From contig CALGNX010000009.1 of assembly GCA_937958265.1 (NCBI GenBank), positions 1-64,000 of the forward strand: a stretch of DNA of 64,000 nt, given 5' to 3'. The first letter of the stretch is position 1; every line of letters starts with the position of its first letter. The stretch is from an uncultured Algibacter sp. Its GTDB lineage: Bacteria > Bacteroidota > Bacteroidia > Flavobacteriales > Flavobacteriaceae. The position numbers were made by a program, and so were the translations under genes. The notes under the pieces were generated by a model, which was given only the letters and a program-made list of their open reading frames with translations, did no database searches and was not told the origin of the DNA. Of this stretch, positions 56,058 to 64,000 are shown piece after piece.

Positions 56058-56795
56058 TTAGTGTGTATTTGTTTTTGTTACAATACAATAAGTGCTAACA
56101 CCAAAGGGGAATTTAATAAATTTTAATAGCCAATTTTCAAAATTAAGTAGCTTTAATAAACTGTTATTTATTGGGACTATTTTTAGTTGTTTATTGTTAG
56201 CGTTTTTATTAGGTTTTATTTTTTCAATTAAGCGTACAAATACGATTGGGAGAAATAGGAAAAAATTCCAATAACTAGATTTTTCAATATTAAAAGCACT
56301 GTTTGTTAGTTTTTGTTCTAGTTCCGTTTTAGTATATCTTCTGTAATGCATGTTTACTTCATCGTGTGTACTCCATAAAAAATTAAAGGCAGGAACAAAA
56401 ACAATGAGTTTCCCGTTTTTCTTTAATAATGTAAACCAATTTTGGAGTGCCTCTTTGTCATTTTTTAAATGTTCAAGACAATCGGAGGCTATAATAAAAT
56501 CGAATTTTTTGTCAAGTTTTATGTCTTGAGCATCCATGACATAAACATTGTTTATGCCTCTGTTTTTACAAAGCTTTATGGCTTTTTCGCTAATGTCTAT
56601 ACCGTATAAATTATCGGCTTTAAAACCTGTTTTAATTAATTCTGAAAGAAGAATGCCAGAGGAGCACCCTATATCTAGAATCTGAGATGTTTTGTCTGCA
56701 CTGGATAACCAATTGGTAATAAAATTACGCCTCGATTTAAACCAAAAATGGTTTTTTTCAAATTGATGATATGTTTTTTCAAATCCTTTTTGCAT
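56058..56795 (-). CDS. Class I SAM-dependent methyltransferase
   Basis: A 245-residue methyltransferase. The Rossmann motif I ILDIGCSSGILLSEL (about 39-53), acidic motif II GIDISEKAI and DFIIASDCLEHLKND identify the superfamily. A hydrophobic stretch near the C-terminus (NFFLFLPIVFVRLIEKIK) may touch the membrane. The opening FEKNHFWFKSRRNFI is typical of methyltransferases in sugar and surface-glycan loci. It lies divergent to a GT-C-like gene, so a glycan or lipid-linked substrate is likely but unproven. Confidence 0.87.
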   Translation of the reverse strand: MQKGFEKTYHQFEKNHFWFKSRRNFITNWLSSADKTSQILDIGCSSGILLSELIKTGFKADNLYGIDISEKAIKLCKNRGINNVYVMDAQDIKLDKKFDFIIASDCLEHLKNDKEALQNWFTLLKKNGKLIVFVPAFNFLWSTHDEVNMHYRRYTKTELEQKLTNSAFNIEKSSYWNFFLFLPIVFVRLIEKIKPNKNANNKQLKIVPINNSLLKLLNFENWLLKFIKFPFGVSTYCIVTKTNTH

Positions 56796-56803
56796 TCTTT
56801 TAT

Positions 56804-56811
56804 CAAAGGTA
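56804..56811 (-). promoter_or_regulatory. Predicted -7 element for the methyltransferase gene
   Basis: The minus strand reads TACCTTTG (TAnnTTTG) only 9 nt from the start codon. If used, the mRNA would be nearly leaderless, or the real start lies further inside. Confidence 0.3.
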
Positions 56812-56851
56812 AAGTTATTTTTTTACAGAAAGCTCTAAATGATTAATTACT

Positions 56852-56859
56852 TATATTTG
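56852..56859 (+). promoter_or_regulatory. Predicted -7 element for the GT-C-like gene
   Basis: TATATTTG matches TAnnTTTG exactly. It lies downstream of the ORF-track start (56839) and 19 nt before ATG 56878, which argues for the later start. Confidence 0.5.
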
Positions 56860-56877
56860 CTTCAATCCTCACAAAAA

Positions 56878-58623
56878 ATGATGCCTAATAAAAAGCAGTA
56901 TTATACATGTATTTTAGTAATTATTGCGCTCCAAATGCTTTTAATATTTCAAGGCTTTGATGTTTGTGACGAGGGCTTTTCACTAACTTTTTACCAGCAA
57001 ATTTTTAATAATCCAAACAGTGTAGAATATAATTTTTCGTATTGGTTGTCGGGTATTGTTGGTGGTTTTTGGTATAAGCTATTTGAGGGTGGTGGTATTT
57101 TATGGTTCAGGTTTTTGGCTATATTGGTTAATACATCAACTTTTATGTTAAGTTACAAGTTACTCGCTAAATATATGCGAAGTAGGGATGTGTTAATTGG
57201 TTTATCTATGGTGCTTTTTGTAAATAACTTTGGGCATATAGCTTTTTATCATAACCATTTAAGCGCGCTTTTAGCGGTTTTAAGTATTTACTTTTTATAT
57301 AGAGGTCTTACAAAACAGAAAATTTGGTTTATTGCATTATCGGGTTTAATAATAGGTGTAAATGTTTTTACGCGAATACCCAATGTTACACTTTTAATAG
57401 TGGTGGTTTCAATTCCTATTTTTGCATATTGGAAATCTATTAAACCTGTAAAAGCTGTAAAACAAATTTGTTTTTTTAGTTTTGGTTTTCTAGTAGGTTT
57501 GCTAATGGTATTTGGGGTTATGTATTCTCTTGGACATCTTGGTATCATGCAAAAATCATTACTTTCAATAATAGATTTAGGAAAGAATGAAGGCAGTACC
57601 CATAATGTTTTTTATTTATTACACTCCTACATAAGTAATTATAAAAAAATATTCCTATTTTTTAGTGCATTTGTAGTTACTAGTATTGTTTTTTTGTACA
57701 ATAAAAGTGTTTTTAAAACATACAAGTATCTAAGGTTTTTTAAAGGTTTTTTGTGCTTTTGTGTTTTTGCAATATTATTTCAAAAAGGCGCGATTTATAT
57801 TGTTTATGCACTAGGTTATGCAGGTGTTTTAGGTTTTTTAGCTGTTAAGAATACCAAAAATTCTTTTAAGTTATTGGCCTTATTTGGTTTTTTAATGATG
57901 TTTGCCCTACCATTAGGTAGCTCAGGTGGTGTTTATGATAGTGGTTACATGTGGATTTGGTTATCTGTACCTTTTTTTGTGTATTTTTTATCTTTAGAAA
58001 ATACTTTGCAAATTTCTTTAAAGTTAAATGGTTTTATAACTTCCACCACGATTCCAGAAAAAGTATTTAAAGGTTTAATGCTTGTTGTATTGGTTTCATA
58101 TTTTTCAGTTAAGGCCTACAGTATTTCCCAGGAAGCTTATTTCGATAGAGGAAGTAGAGTTAATAAAACATATAAAATTAATAGCACATTAGCACAGGGT
58201 GTTTATACAACTAAAAAACGCTCTGAAATAATTAATGCATTTCTGCCAGTTTTGAATCGTTTTGTTTTAAAGGGCGATTATTTATTTGTTTATGATAATA
58301 TGCCAATGCTCCATTTTTTAACCGAAACAAAGCCGTATATGTACAACCCTTGGGTTTGGGTTTACGATGCGACTTCTTTTAAAAACAAACTTTTAAAAGC
58401 GGAAGCGGAAATTCCAGTTTTGCCTATTGTAGTGCAACAGAAGTTTAATACTATTGGAGAGTTTTCAAAGCCAATTACAAATTATTTGGACAACAGTGGT
58501 TCGGATAGTTATTTGTTTAATAGACAAAGAATAACAGAAATGAATTCTTTTCTTAAACGAAACAACTATAAAGTGGTTTGGAGTAATGCTCATTTTAATA
58601 TTTATAATGTTGCCAAAAACTAA
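56878..58623 (+). CDS. Polytopic membrane protein, GT-C glycosyltransferase-like
   Basis: A membrane protein of about 581 residues with roughly ten transmembrane helices and a C-terminal soluble part. The first loop holds an acidic FDVCDEGFSL motif, like the DE-containing first periplasmic loop of GT-C enzymes (PMT/ArnT type) that use polyprenyl-linked sugars. Family membership is inferred from topology and this motif only. The track starts at ATG 56839, but a promoter element lies at 56852-56859, so ATG 56878 (MMPNKKQYYTC) is preferred. It is followed after 18 nt by a GT2 gene, and the two probably act together on lipid-linked sugars. Confidence 0.75.
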   Translation: MMPNKKQYYTCILVIIALQMLLIFQGFDVCDEGFSLTFYQQIFNNPNSVEYNFSYWLSGIVGGFWYKLFEGGGILWFRFLAILVNTSTFMLSYKLLAKYMRSRDVLIGLSMVLFVNNFGHIAFYHNHLSALLAVLSIYFLYRGLTKQKIWFIALSGLIIGVNVFTRIPNVTLLIVVVSIPIFAYWKSIKPVKAVKQICFFSFGFLVGLLMVFGVMYSLGHLGIMQKSLLSIIDLGKNEGSTHNVFYLLHSYISNYKKIFLFFSAFVVTSIVFLYNKSVFKTYKYLRFFKGFLCFCVFAILFQKGAIYIVYALGYAGVLGFLAVKNTKNSFKLLALFGFLMMFALPLGSSGGVYDSGYMWIWLSVPFFVYFLSLENTLQISLKLNGFITSTTIPEKVFKGLMLVVLVSYFSVKAYSISQEAYFDRGSRVNKTYKINSTLAQGVYTTKKRSEIINAFLPVLNRFVLKGDYLFVYDNMPMLHFLTETKPYMYNPWVWVYDATSFKNKLLKAEAEIPVLPIVVQQKFNTIGEFSKPITNYLDNSGSDSYLFNRQRITEMNSFLKRNNYKVVWSNAHFNIYNVAKN

Positions 58624-58641
58624 TAAAATCGTATAATTATA

Positions 58642-59622
58642 ATGCCTGCTTTTATGAAACATAATAAAGATATTTCTGTTATAATTCCGGTTTATAATGA
58701 GCATGATAATATTGAAGAGCTTTACAGGCGCTTATTGGAATCCGTAAAAAAAATCACAAATAAAATTGAATTTATCTTTGTGAATGATGGTAGCACAGAT
58801 AATACGACTTTGGAGCTTATTAAACTTGCGGCACAAGATGACAATGTGTTTTACATAAATTTTAGTAGAAACTTTGGACATCAAATTGCTGTATCTGCTG
58901 GTTTGGAGTCCTGTACCGGAGATTGTGTCGTTATAATTGATGGTGATTTGCAGGATCCTCCAGAACTTATACCAGCACTTTACAAAAAATATAAACAAGG
59001 ATTTGATGTGGTTTACGCTAAAAGAAACCAAAGAGAAGGGGAAACCGTATTAAAAATAGCAACCTCTAAGTTGTTTTACAGAATATTAAAGCGACTTACA
59101 AAAGTTGATATTCCTTTAGATACAGGAGATTATAGGCTTTTAGATAAAAAAGTTGTTAAGATTTTAAATGCTATGCCAGAGCAAAATAAGTTTTTAAGGG
59201 GGCAAATATCTTGGGTAGGCTTAAAACAAACTTTCGTTCTTTTTGATAGAGCTAGTAGAAAAAACGGAAAATCTGGATACTCTTACGGTAAAATGTTTAA
59301 ATTAGCTGTAGATGCTGTTACAAGTTTGTCCGATAAACCTTTGGTACTGGTTAGTAGGATGGGGTTTGTAGTTTCTTTTATTTCCTTCATAGTTATCCTG
59401 TATACCCTTTTTTCGCATTTTATTTTAAAAGTAACCATTACAGGTTGGTCTTCTTTAATAATTAGTTCTATGTTTATTGGAGGTATTCAGCTTTTTTCTG
59501 TGGGCATTATAGGTGAGTATATTAGTAGAATTAATAATAATACCATGGGTAGACCTTTGTATGTTATTGATAATACAAATATTGATAATTCTAAGACGGT
59601 GGAAGATTCTAGTAAATTGTAG
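58642..59622 (+). CDS. GT2 glycosyltransferase, polyprenyl-phosphate sugar synthase-like
   Basis: A 326-residue GT2 enzyme of the DPM1/GtrB/ArnC type. The GT-A domain has ISVIIPVYNEHDNIEELYRR, FVNDGSTDNT, the nucleotide-binding IDGDLQDPPELI and DTGDYRLLDKK; two C-terminal transmembrane helices (about 240-300) anchor it. Such enzymes load a sugar on undecaprenyl phosphate for use by a GT-C partner, which fits the gene just upstream. The start may be ATG 58654 (MKHNKDIS). The sugar is unknown. Confidence 0.92.
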   Translation: MPAFMKHNKDISVIIPVYNEHDNIEELYRRLLESVKKITNKIEFIFVNDGSTDNTTLELIKLAAQDDNVFYINFSRNFGHQIAVSAGLESCTGDCVVIIDGDLQDPPELIPALYKKYKQGFDVVYAKRNQREGETVLKIATSKLFYRILKRLTKVDIPLDTGDYRLLDKKVVKILNAMPEQNKFLRGQISWVGLKQTFVLFDRASRKNGKSGYSYGKMFKLAVDAVTSLSDKPLVLVSRMGFVVSFISFIVILYTLFSHFILKVTITGWSSLIISSMFIGGIQLFSVGIIGEYISRINNNTMGRPLYVIDNTNIDNSKTVEDSSKL

Positions 59623-59712
59623 TAAGGTGAAATTAGTACCTTTTAAAAAGAAACATATTAATTTTAAATTAATACTTAACAAGCAATTACAACAAACTTA
59701 AAAGTAATTTAA

Positions 59713-60690
59713 ATGGTAAATTATAAAGTTATTAAATATACAGCATCCAAGTTTGAAGCGTGGAATAACTTTGTTTTGAAATCGAAAAATGGCACCTTTC
59801 TATTTAATAGAGATTTTATGGAGTATCACCAAGATAGGTTTCAAGATTACTCTTTAATGATATATAGGAATGAGAAGTTAATAGGGGTTCTACCTGGTAA
59901 TATTTTAGATAGTGGTGTGTATTCCCATCAAGGATTAACTTATGGTGGCTTAGTTTTACCTACAGATGTTAAATTTGAAATCGTTATCGAAGTCTTTAGG
60001 GCGCTACTCGAATTTTTGAGTGTAAACGGTATTCAGGACTTAGTTTTAAAACAAGTGCCCAAAATATATCATACCCGTTTTACAGAGGAAACCCAATATT
60101 TAATGTTTCTTTTAAAAGCCGAACTTATAAAAAGAGAAACATTATCAGTTATTAGTTTAGATGCTAAAATAAAAATCTCTAATAATAGACTAGAAGGTTT
60201 TAAACGTGGTGTAAAGCACGGTTTAGTGATTAAGGAAGAGGATAATTTTGAGTTATTTTGGGATGTTATTTTAATTAAAAACCTGAAGAAAAAGCATAAT
60301 GCGGCGCCGGTACATAGTTTGGAGGAAATAACATTGTTAAAAACCCGATTCCCAAAAAATATAAGGCAGTTTAATGTGTACCATCATGGTGTTATTGTGG
60401 CAGGAACTACAATTTTTGAATCGGACTTAGTGGCACATTCGCAATATATTTCGGGTAGTGAAAATAATAATGCATTGGGCAGTCTAGACTTTTTGCATGT
60501 ACATCTTATAAACGAGGTTTTTAAAAATAAAAAGTATTTCGATTTTGGAACTTCAAATGAAAATAATGGTATGCACATTAATAAAGGGCTTCAGTTTTGG
60601 AAAGAAGGTTTTGGCGCAAGAACAGTAACTCAAGATTTTTATAAAATACAAACAGCGCATTATGATATATTAAATACTGTTTTTATATGA
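59713..60690 (+). CDS. FemAB/GNAT-like acyltransferase
   Basis: A 325-residue protein of the FemAB-like GNAT superfamily, with a repeated acyltransferase fold. Segments seen are NGTFLFNRDFMEYHQDRF, LIGVLPGNILDSGVYSHQGL and the C-terminal FDFGTSNENNGMHINKGLQF, followed by EGFGARTVTQDFY. In sugar loci such proteins probably N-acylate an amino-sugar. Its stop overlaps the downstream DegT-type aminotransferase start by 4 nt, so the pair likely aminates and then acylates the same nucleotide sugar. The acyl donor is unknown. Confidence 0.82.
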   Translation: MVNYKVIKYTASKFEAWNNFVLKSKNGTFLFNRDFMEYHQDRFQDYSLMIYRNEKLIGVLPGNILDSGVYSHQGLTYGGLVLPTDVKFEIVIEVFRALLEFLSVNGIQDLVLKQVPKIYHTRFTEETQYLMFLLKAELIKRETLSVISLDAKIKISNNRLEGFKRGVKHGLVIKEEDNFELFWDVILIKNLKKKHNAAPVHSLEEITLLKTRFPKNIRQFNVYHHGVIVAGTTIFESDLVAHSQYISGSENNNALGSLDFLHVHLINEVFKNKKYFDFGTSNENNGMHINKGLQFWKEGFGARTVTQDFYKIQTAHYDILNTVFI

Positions 60691-61787
60691 TTAAATTTCT
60701 AGATTTAAAATTATTAAATAAACCTTATGAAAATGAATTTAAAGCAAAATTTGAAGCATTTTTAAATTCGGGTCAATATATTTTAGGTAACGAGGTCTTA
60801 AATTTTGAAGCAGAATTTGCGGCGTATTGTGGTACTAAGTATTGTATAGGTACTAGCAATGGACTAGATGCGCTTCATATAATTTTTGAAGCTTATAAGG
60901 TTTTAGGAAAACTTAGCGTTGGCGATGAAGTTATTGTGCCAGCTAACACCTATATAGCATCAATTTTGGCAATAAGTAATACAGGGTTAAAACCAGTATT
61001 AGTAGAGCCTGATATAAATACTTGTAATATTGACGTTTCTTCTGTCGAGCGTGCTATAACGCCATTAACTAAAGCCGTATTGGGCGTTCATTTATATGGG
61101 CAATTGTACCAAGTAAATGCCTTAGAAAAGCTGTGTGACGCTAATAATTTATTATTAATTGAAGATGCAGCGCAGGCACATGGTGCAGTTAATTTAGAAG
61201 GAAATAAAGCCGGAAACATGTCTAATGTCGCAGCGTTTAGCTTTTACCCAACAAAAAACTTAGGGGCTTTAGGCGATGCAGGGGCAATAACTACAAATAA
61301 TACGGCGCTAGCAGAAACTATCCGGAAATTAAGAAATTATGGCCGATCATCTACTTATAAATATGATTTAAAAGGTTATAACTGTAGGATGGATGAGTTG
61401 CAAGCTACTTTTTTACGTGTTAAATTGAAACACTTAGATGTAGATAATGCCAAGCGTAAAGCTAATGGACAGTTATACATAAGAAATATTAATAATTTAA
61501 AAATTAAATTACCGTTTTATTCTACAAATGAAGATCATGTGTTTCATCAATTTGTTATTCGTGTTGATGATAGAAAGGCGTTTATGGATTATATGATTAA
61601 GAATAATATTGAAACATCAATCCATTACCCGTTAGCGCCTCACGAACAAAAGGCATTTGCTAACTTTAGTCATTGTAATTTACCGCTCACAAAAAAAATA
61701 CATAAAGAGGTTGTAAGTTTACCTATTAATTCCGCTTTAACTTCAAATGAAATCAATGAGATTATAAAAGTGATAAATAAATATTAA
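60687..61787 (+). CDS. DegT/DnrJ/EryC1/StrS sugar aminotransferase
   Basis: A 366-residue PLP-dependent aminotransferase acting on a nucleotide-linked keto sugar. The PLP lysine is in SFYPTKNLGALGDAGA, with the family's GTSNGLDALHI, PANTYIASILA and IEDAAQAHGA segments and the C-terminal SIHYPLAPHEQKAF. The protein resembles FdtB/QdtB-type enzymes that make 3-amino-3,6-dideoxyhexoses, but specificity is not fixed. It overlaps the FemAB-like gene by 4 nt. A second family member begins at the left edge of the window. Confidence 0.93.
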   Translation: MIKFLDLKLLNKPYENEFKAKFEAFLNSGQYILGNEVLNFEAEFAAYCGTKYCIGTSNGLDALHIIFEAYKVLGKLSVGDEVIVPANTYIASILAISNTGLKPVLVEPDINTCNIDVSSVERAITPLTKAVLGVHLYGQLYQVNALEKLCDANNLLLIEDAAQAHGAVNLEGNKAGNMSNVAAFSFYPTKNLGALGDAGAITTNNTALAETIRKLRNYGRSSTYKYDLKGYNCRMDELQATFLRVKLKHLDVDNAKRKANGQLYIRNINNLKIKLPFYSTNEDHVFHQFVIRVDDRKAFMDYMIKNNIETSIHYPLAPHEQKAFANFSHCNLPLTKKIHKEVVSLPINSALTSNEINEIIKVINKY

Positions 61788-61907
61788 GCAAGTTTTTTTT
61801 GTATAAGTGGCGTAATATTATTTTTTTAGATCTGAGTTTAGGTGAATTTTAAAAAATGAAAATCAACAAAAAGTAATACAAAGCAATAAAAATGGCAATT
61901 ATAAATT

Positions 61908-63353
61908 TTGAGTAATTTTTATAAAATAATTTTTAAAAATACAGGCTTATTTGCTGTTTCCCAAATTATTGGCATATTAGCAAGGTTGGTTTGTAACAAA
62001 GTGGCAGCTGTTTTTATTGGTCCTACAGGTATTGGTGTTATTGGGTTGATAGATAATATTTTAAGGTTAGTACGTGGTGTTACAAATTTTGGAATAGCTG
62101 TAAGTAGTGTTAGAGAAATAGCGGTACTTGAGGAAGAAGCAGGTCATTCTAATTTAAAATCGCAAAGACTCATTAAGGTTATTTATAAATGGGCTTTAGC
62201 TACCGGTTTTTTAGGCCTTTTTGTGGTTGTGTTTTTTTCAAAATATATAAGTCAAATTATTTTTGAAACAGACTCAAAATATTTGTGGATTATCGGGTTA
62301 AGTTCTTTTTTTCTTTTTAATTCTATAAGTTCCATGCGTCTTGCTGTTTTACAAGCAAAGAAAAAGGTGAATAAAATTGTATTATACAATATATTTTCTT
62401 CTATTATATCTTCGGCAATAGCTATAATAGGATATTATATTTATGGTATAAGCAGTATTATACCCGTAATTATTTTAACCGCAGTGGTTAACTTTTTATT
62501 AAGTATTTATTTTACAAAATCCATTGCTGTTAGTAAAGATAAAATAGCATTAAAACAGCTGTTTAATGAAGGTTTACCAATTGCTAAACTTGGTTTATTA
62601 TTATCGGTAAGTGCGATATTTGGAGAGCTTTGCTTTTATATTATAAGATGGTTCTTAAAGGCGAATTATTCTTTTGAAGTGTTAGGTGTTTATCAGGTAG
62701 GAAATACCTTTTTAGTAAGTTATATAGGTTTGGTTTTTGCTGCTATGTCCAATGATTATTACCCGCGATTGTGTAATTTAGATAGTGATAAAACGCAATT
62801 TGATAATTTAGTAAACGACCAAACAGAGCTAGCATTACTTATAATTGTTCCGGCTGTTTTAATTTTATATGTTATGGCACCGTATTTAGTTCCTTTACTT
62901 TATACAGAGGCGTTTTTAGACGTTTTATTAATTTTGAAAGTAGGCTTGTTAAGTATTATATTAAAAGCAATTGTTTGGCCAATTGGTTTCATAGCGCTTA
63001 CAAAGGGAAATAAAAAATTATTCCTTAAACAAAATGTACTTGGCAATATTATAAATTTGATATTTTCGGTTTTTGGCTTTTATTATTTTGGATTATTAGG
63101 GCTGGGTATTGCAATGGTTATAATGTTTTCCGTGTCTGGTATTTATAATTATATTACCGTGGTTAAATATTATAATTTTAAATACAGAAGGAATACCTTA
63201 AAGGTTATGTTTACATCTTTAATTATTTGCGTTTTGGTATTGCTTGTGTTTGTGTTTTATAGTTTTGACGGCTTTAATGTCTTATTATTTGTAATTGCAC
63301 TCTTATCTGCAATATACTCGGTACTACAATTAAAAAGCAGATTAATGAAGTAG
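61908..63353 (+). CDS. wzx: Oligosaccharide flippase (Wzx-like)
   Basis: A 481-residue MOP-superfamily exporter with about twelve transmembrane helices. It opens SNFYKIIFKNTGLFAVSQII, followed by AVFIGPTGIGVIGLIDNILR, typical of polysaccharide flippases. It should move undecaprenyl-linked repeat units across the inner membrane. The start is TTG 61908; a 7-codon ORF from ATG 61892 overlaps it in another frame. It follows the aminotransferase gene by 120 nt. Function is inferred from topology and the conserved N-terminus; the symbol is a functional label. Confidence 0.87.
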   Translation: MSNFYKIIFKNTGLFAVSQIIGILARLVCNKVAAVFIGPTGIGVIGLIDNILRLVRGVTNFGIAVSSVREIAVLEEEAGHSNLKSQRLIKVIYKWALATGFLGLFVVVFFSKYISQIIFETDSKYLWIIGLSSFFLFNSISSMRLAVLQAKKKVNKIVLYNIFSSIISSAIAIIGYYIYGISSIIPVIILTAVVNFLLSIYFTKSIAVSKDKIALKQLFNEGLPIAKLGLLLSVSAIFGELCFYIIRWFLKANYSFEVLGVYQVGNTFLVSYIGLVFAAMSNDYYPRLCNLDSDKTQFDNLVNDQTELALLIIVPAVLILYVMAPYLVPLLYTEAFLDVLLILKVGLLSIILKAIVWPIGFIALTKGNKKLFLKQNVLGNIINLIFSVFGFYYFGLLGLGIAMVIMFSVSGIYNYITVVKYYNFKYRRNTLKVMFTSLIICVLVLLVFVFYSFDGFNVLLFVIALLSAIYSVLQLKSRLMK

Positions 63354-63452
63354 GTAAAACGCATTATGTAATAACAAAAATAAAAGCGAGTTTCATTTAT
63401 GGGTTATGCTGTAAAATTAATATTTAAAAGTTTTTTAAAAGTAGCTGTATGG

Positions 63453-64000
63453 CTATGAAATCGTTTTAAATGTTCTGGTTTTAAATTTTACGATTAAAAT
63501 GATGTATTTAAAAAATAGAAGAAAATTTAAAGCTTTAAGGTTACCTTTTAATTCAAAAAAAATCTTCTTGATAGAAGCTTCGTCCTCTAATTTGTTTTTA
63601 TTCATTTTAAAGGTCTTTTGTACAATAAGATAGGTGGCATGTTTAAAAAGTCGCGTTCTCTTATTTAGTTTTAAGGTGTTTGTATGCCCTAGGGAGCTAC
63701 TAAGTTTCCTTTTTTCTACAATAATATCGTCCACGTAAAGAATAGAATATTCACGAGCCATTCTCAGCCAAAAATCATAATCTTCGTAAATTAAATTTTC
63801 GTCGTAACCGTTTAATTCTTTAAATATTTTTTTATTAATTAAGGCACTTACCGAACAAATTATGTTAGAGTGGTTTAGAAGTTCTTTATAAATAAAACCA
63901 TCTTCTGGTTTAGTTGTTTTTTTCTTTTGTGAAAATTTTTCGTAGTACGTGTAAAGGTAATTGTTAGCTTTATCAATAACCCTTGTGTTTCCGTAAACAA
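63453..64000 (-). CDS. GT2 glycosyltransferase, C-terminal part (runs off the right edge)
   Basis: The ORF track shows only 102 residues from an internal Met at 63761, but the frame continues without a stop to the window end. The added part reads ...NIICSVSALINKKIFKELNG, then YDENLIYEDYDFWLRMAREY, the hallmark acceptor region of GT2 enzymes (ED motif). The N-terminal nucleotide-binding part is outside the window. A hydrophobic C-terminal stretch (FLLFFKYIILIVKF) may touch the membrane. It is convergent with the flippase gene. Confidence 0.85.
   Translation of the reverse strand, partial: VYGNTRVIDKANNYLYTYYEKFSQKKKTTKPEDGFIYKELLNHSNIICSVSALINKKIFKELNGYDENLIYEDYDFWLRMAREYSILYVDDIIVEKRKLSSSLGHTNTLKLNKRTRLFKHATYLIVQKTFKMNKNKLEDEASIKKIFFELKGNLKALNFLLFFKYIILIVKFKTRTFKTIS

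Overview
The window is chromosomal DNA of a member of the Bacteroidota, most likely family Flavobacteriaceae. The evidence is AT-rich DNA with scarce Shine-Dalgarno sites, promoters of the TAnnTTTG type, a short primary sigma factor without region 1.1, a C-terminal type IX secretion (T9SS) sorting domain, a Bacteroidota-type MraY with a large insertion, an FtsZ with a long linker, and type III plus type II glutamine synthetases. The genus cannot be fixed from the window. No prophage, insertion sequence, CRISPR array or restriction system was seen.

Layout. 1-2.4 kb (minus strand): the start of a DegT-family aminotransferase, an RluA-type pseudouridine synthase, the GTPase EngB and an alpha/beta hydrolase. 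2.5-18.5 kb: a complete division and cell wall (dcw) cluster in one direction, mraZ-rsmH-ftsL-ftsI-murE-mraY-murD-ftsW-murG-murC-ftsQ-ftsA-ftsZ, preceded by three 10-bp direct repeats that look like a MraZ operator. 18.9-32.2 kb: a YqeY-like protein, tRNA-Arg(UCG), a secreted GH9-CBM3 cellulase, a polyphosphate kinase 2, a secreted M28 peptidase with a DinB-like protein, and a 1481-residue CheB-CheR-PAS-histidine kinase-receiver hybrid. 32.2-43.8 kb: rpsO, pnp, a GH26 mannanase lipoprotein, the primary sigma factor, a BLUF photoreceptor gene broken by one in-frame stop, rpe, divergent GSIII and GSII, and a YceI lipoprotein. 43.9-55.7 kb: grpE-dnaJ, an OmpA-family protein, purU, an Lrp regulator, a TANGO2/NRDE protein overlapping a predicted papain-fold protein, kdsA with a CDGSH protein, and typA. 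55.8-64 kb: a surface polysaccharide region (methyltransferase, GT-C-like membrane protein, GT2 enzymes, FemAB/GNAT-like transferase, DegT aminotransferase, Wzx flippase).

How the parts work together. The dcw genes supply the lipid II pathway (MurC, MurD, MurE, MraY, MurG) and the divisome (FtsL, FtsI, FtsW, FtsQ, FtsA, FtsZ), probably under MraZ autoregulation. GH9 and GH26 point to use of cellulose and mannan, but no SusC/SusD pair is present, so they are not a classical polysaccharide utilisation locus. The 56-64 kb genes probably build and export a capsule or O-antigen-like glycan.

Most interesting observations: (i) three dispersed copies of a GC-rich ~95-bp intergenic element whose ends pair and show one compensatory base-pair change, with a GGAGGTG core; (ii) a BLUF gene intact except for one TAA; (iii) the MraZ-type operator overlapping its promoter, which moves the mraZ start; (iv) a GH9-CBM3c-PKD enzyme with an unidentified module before its T9SS signal; (v) a DnaJ with only half of the usual zinc-finger repeats; (vi) a TANGO2-papain-fold gene pair. 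All calls come from reading the sequence; no database search was run.
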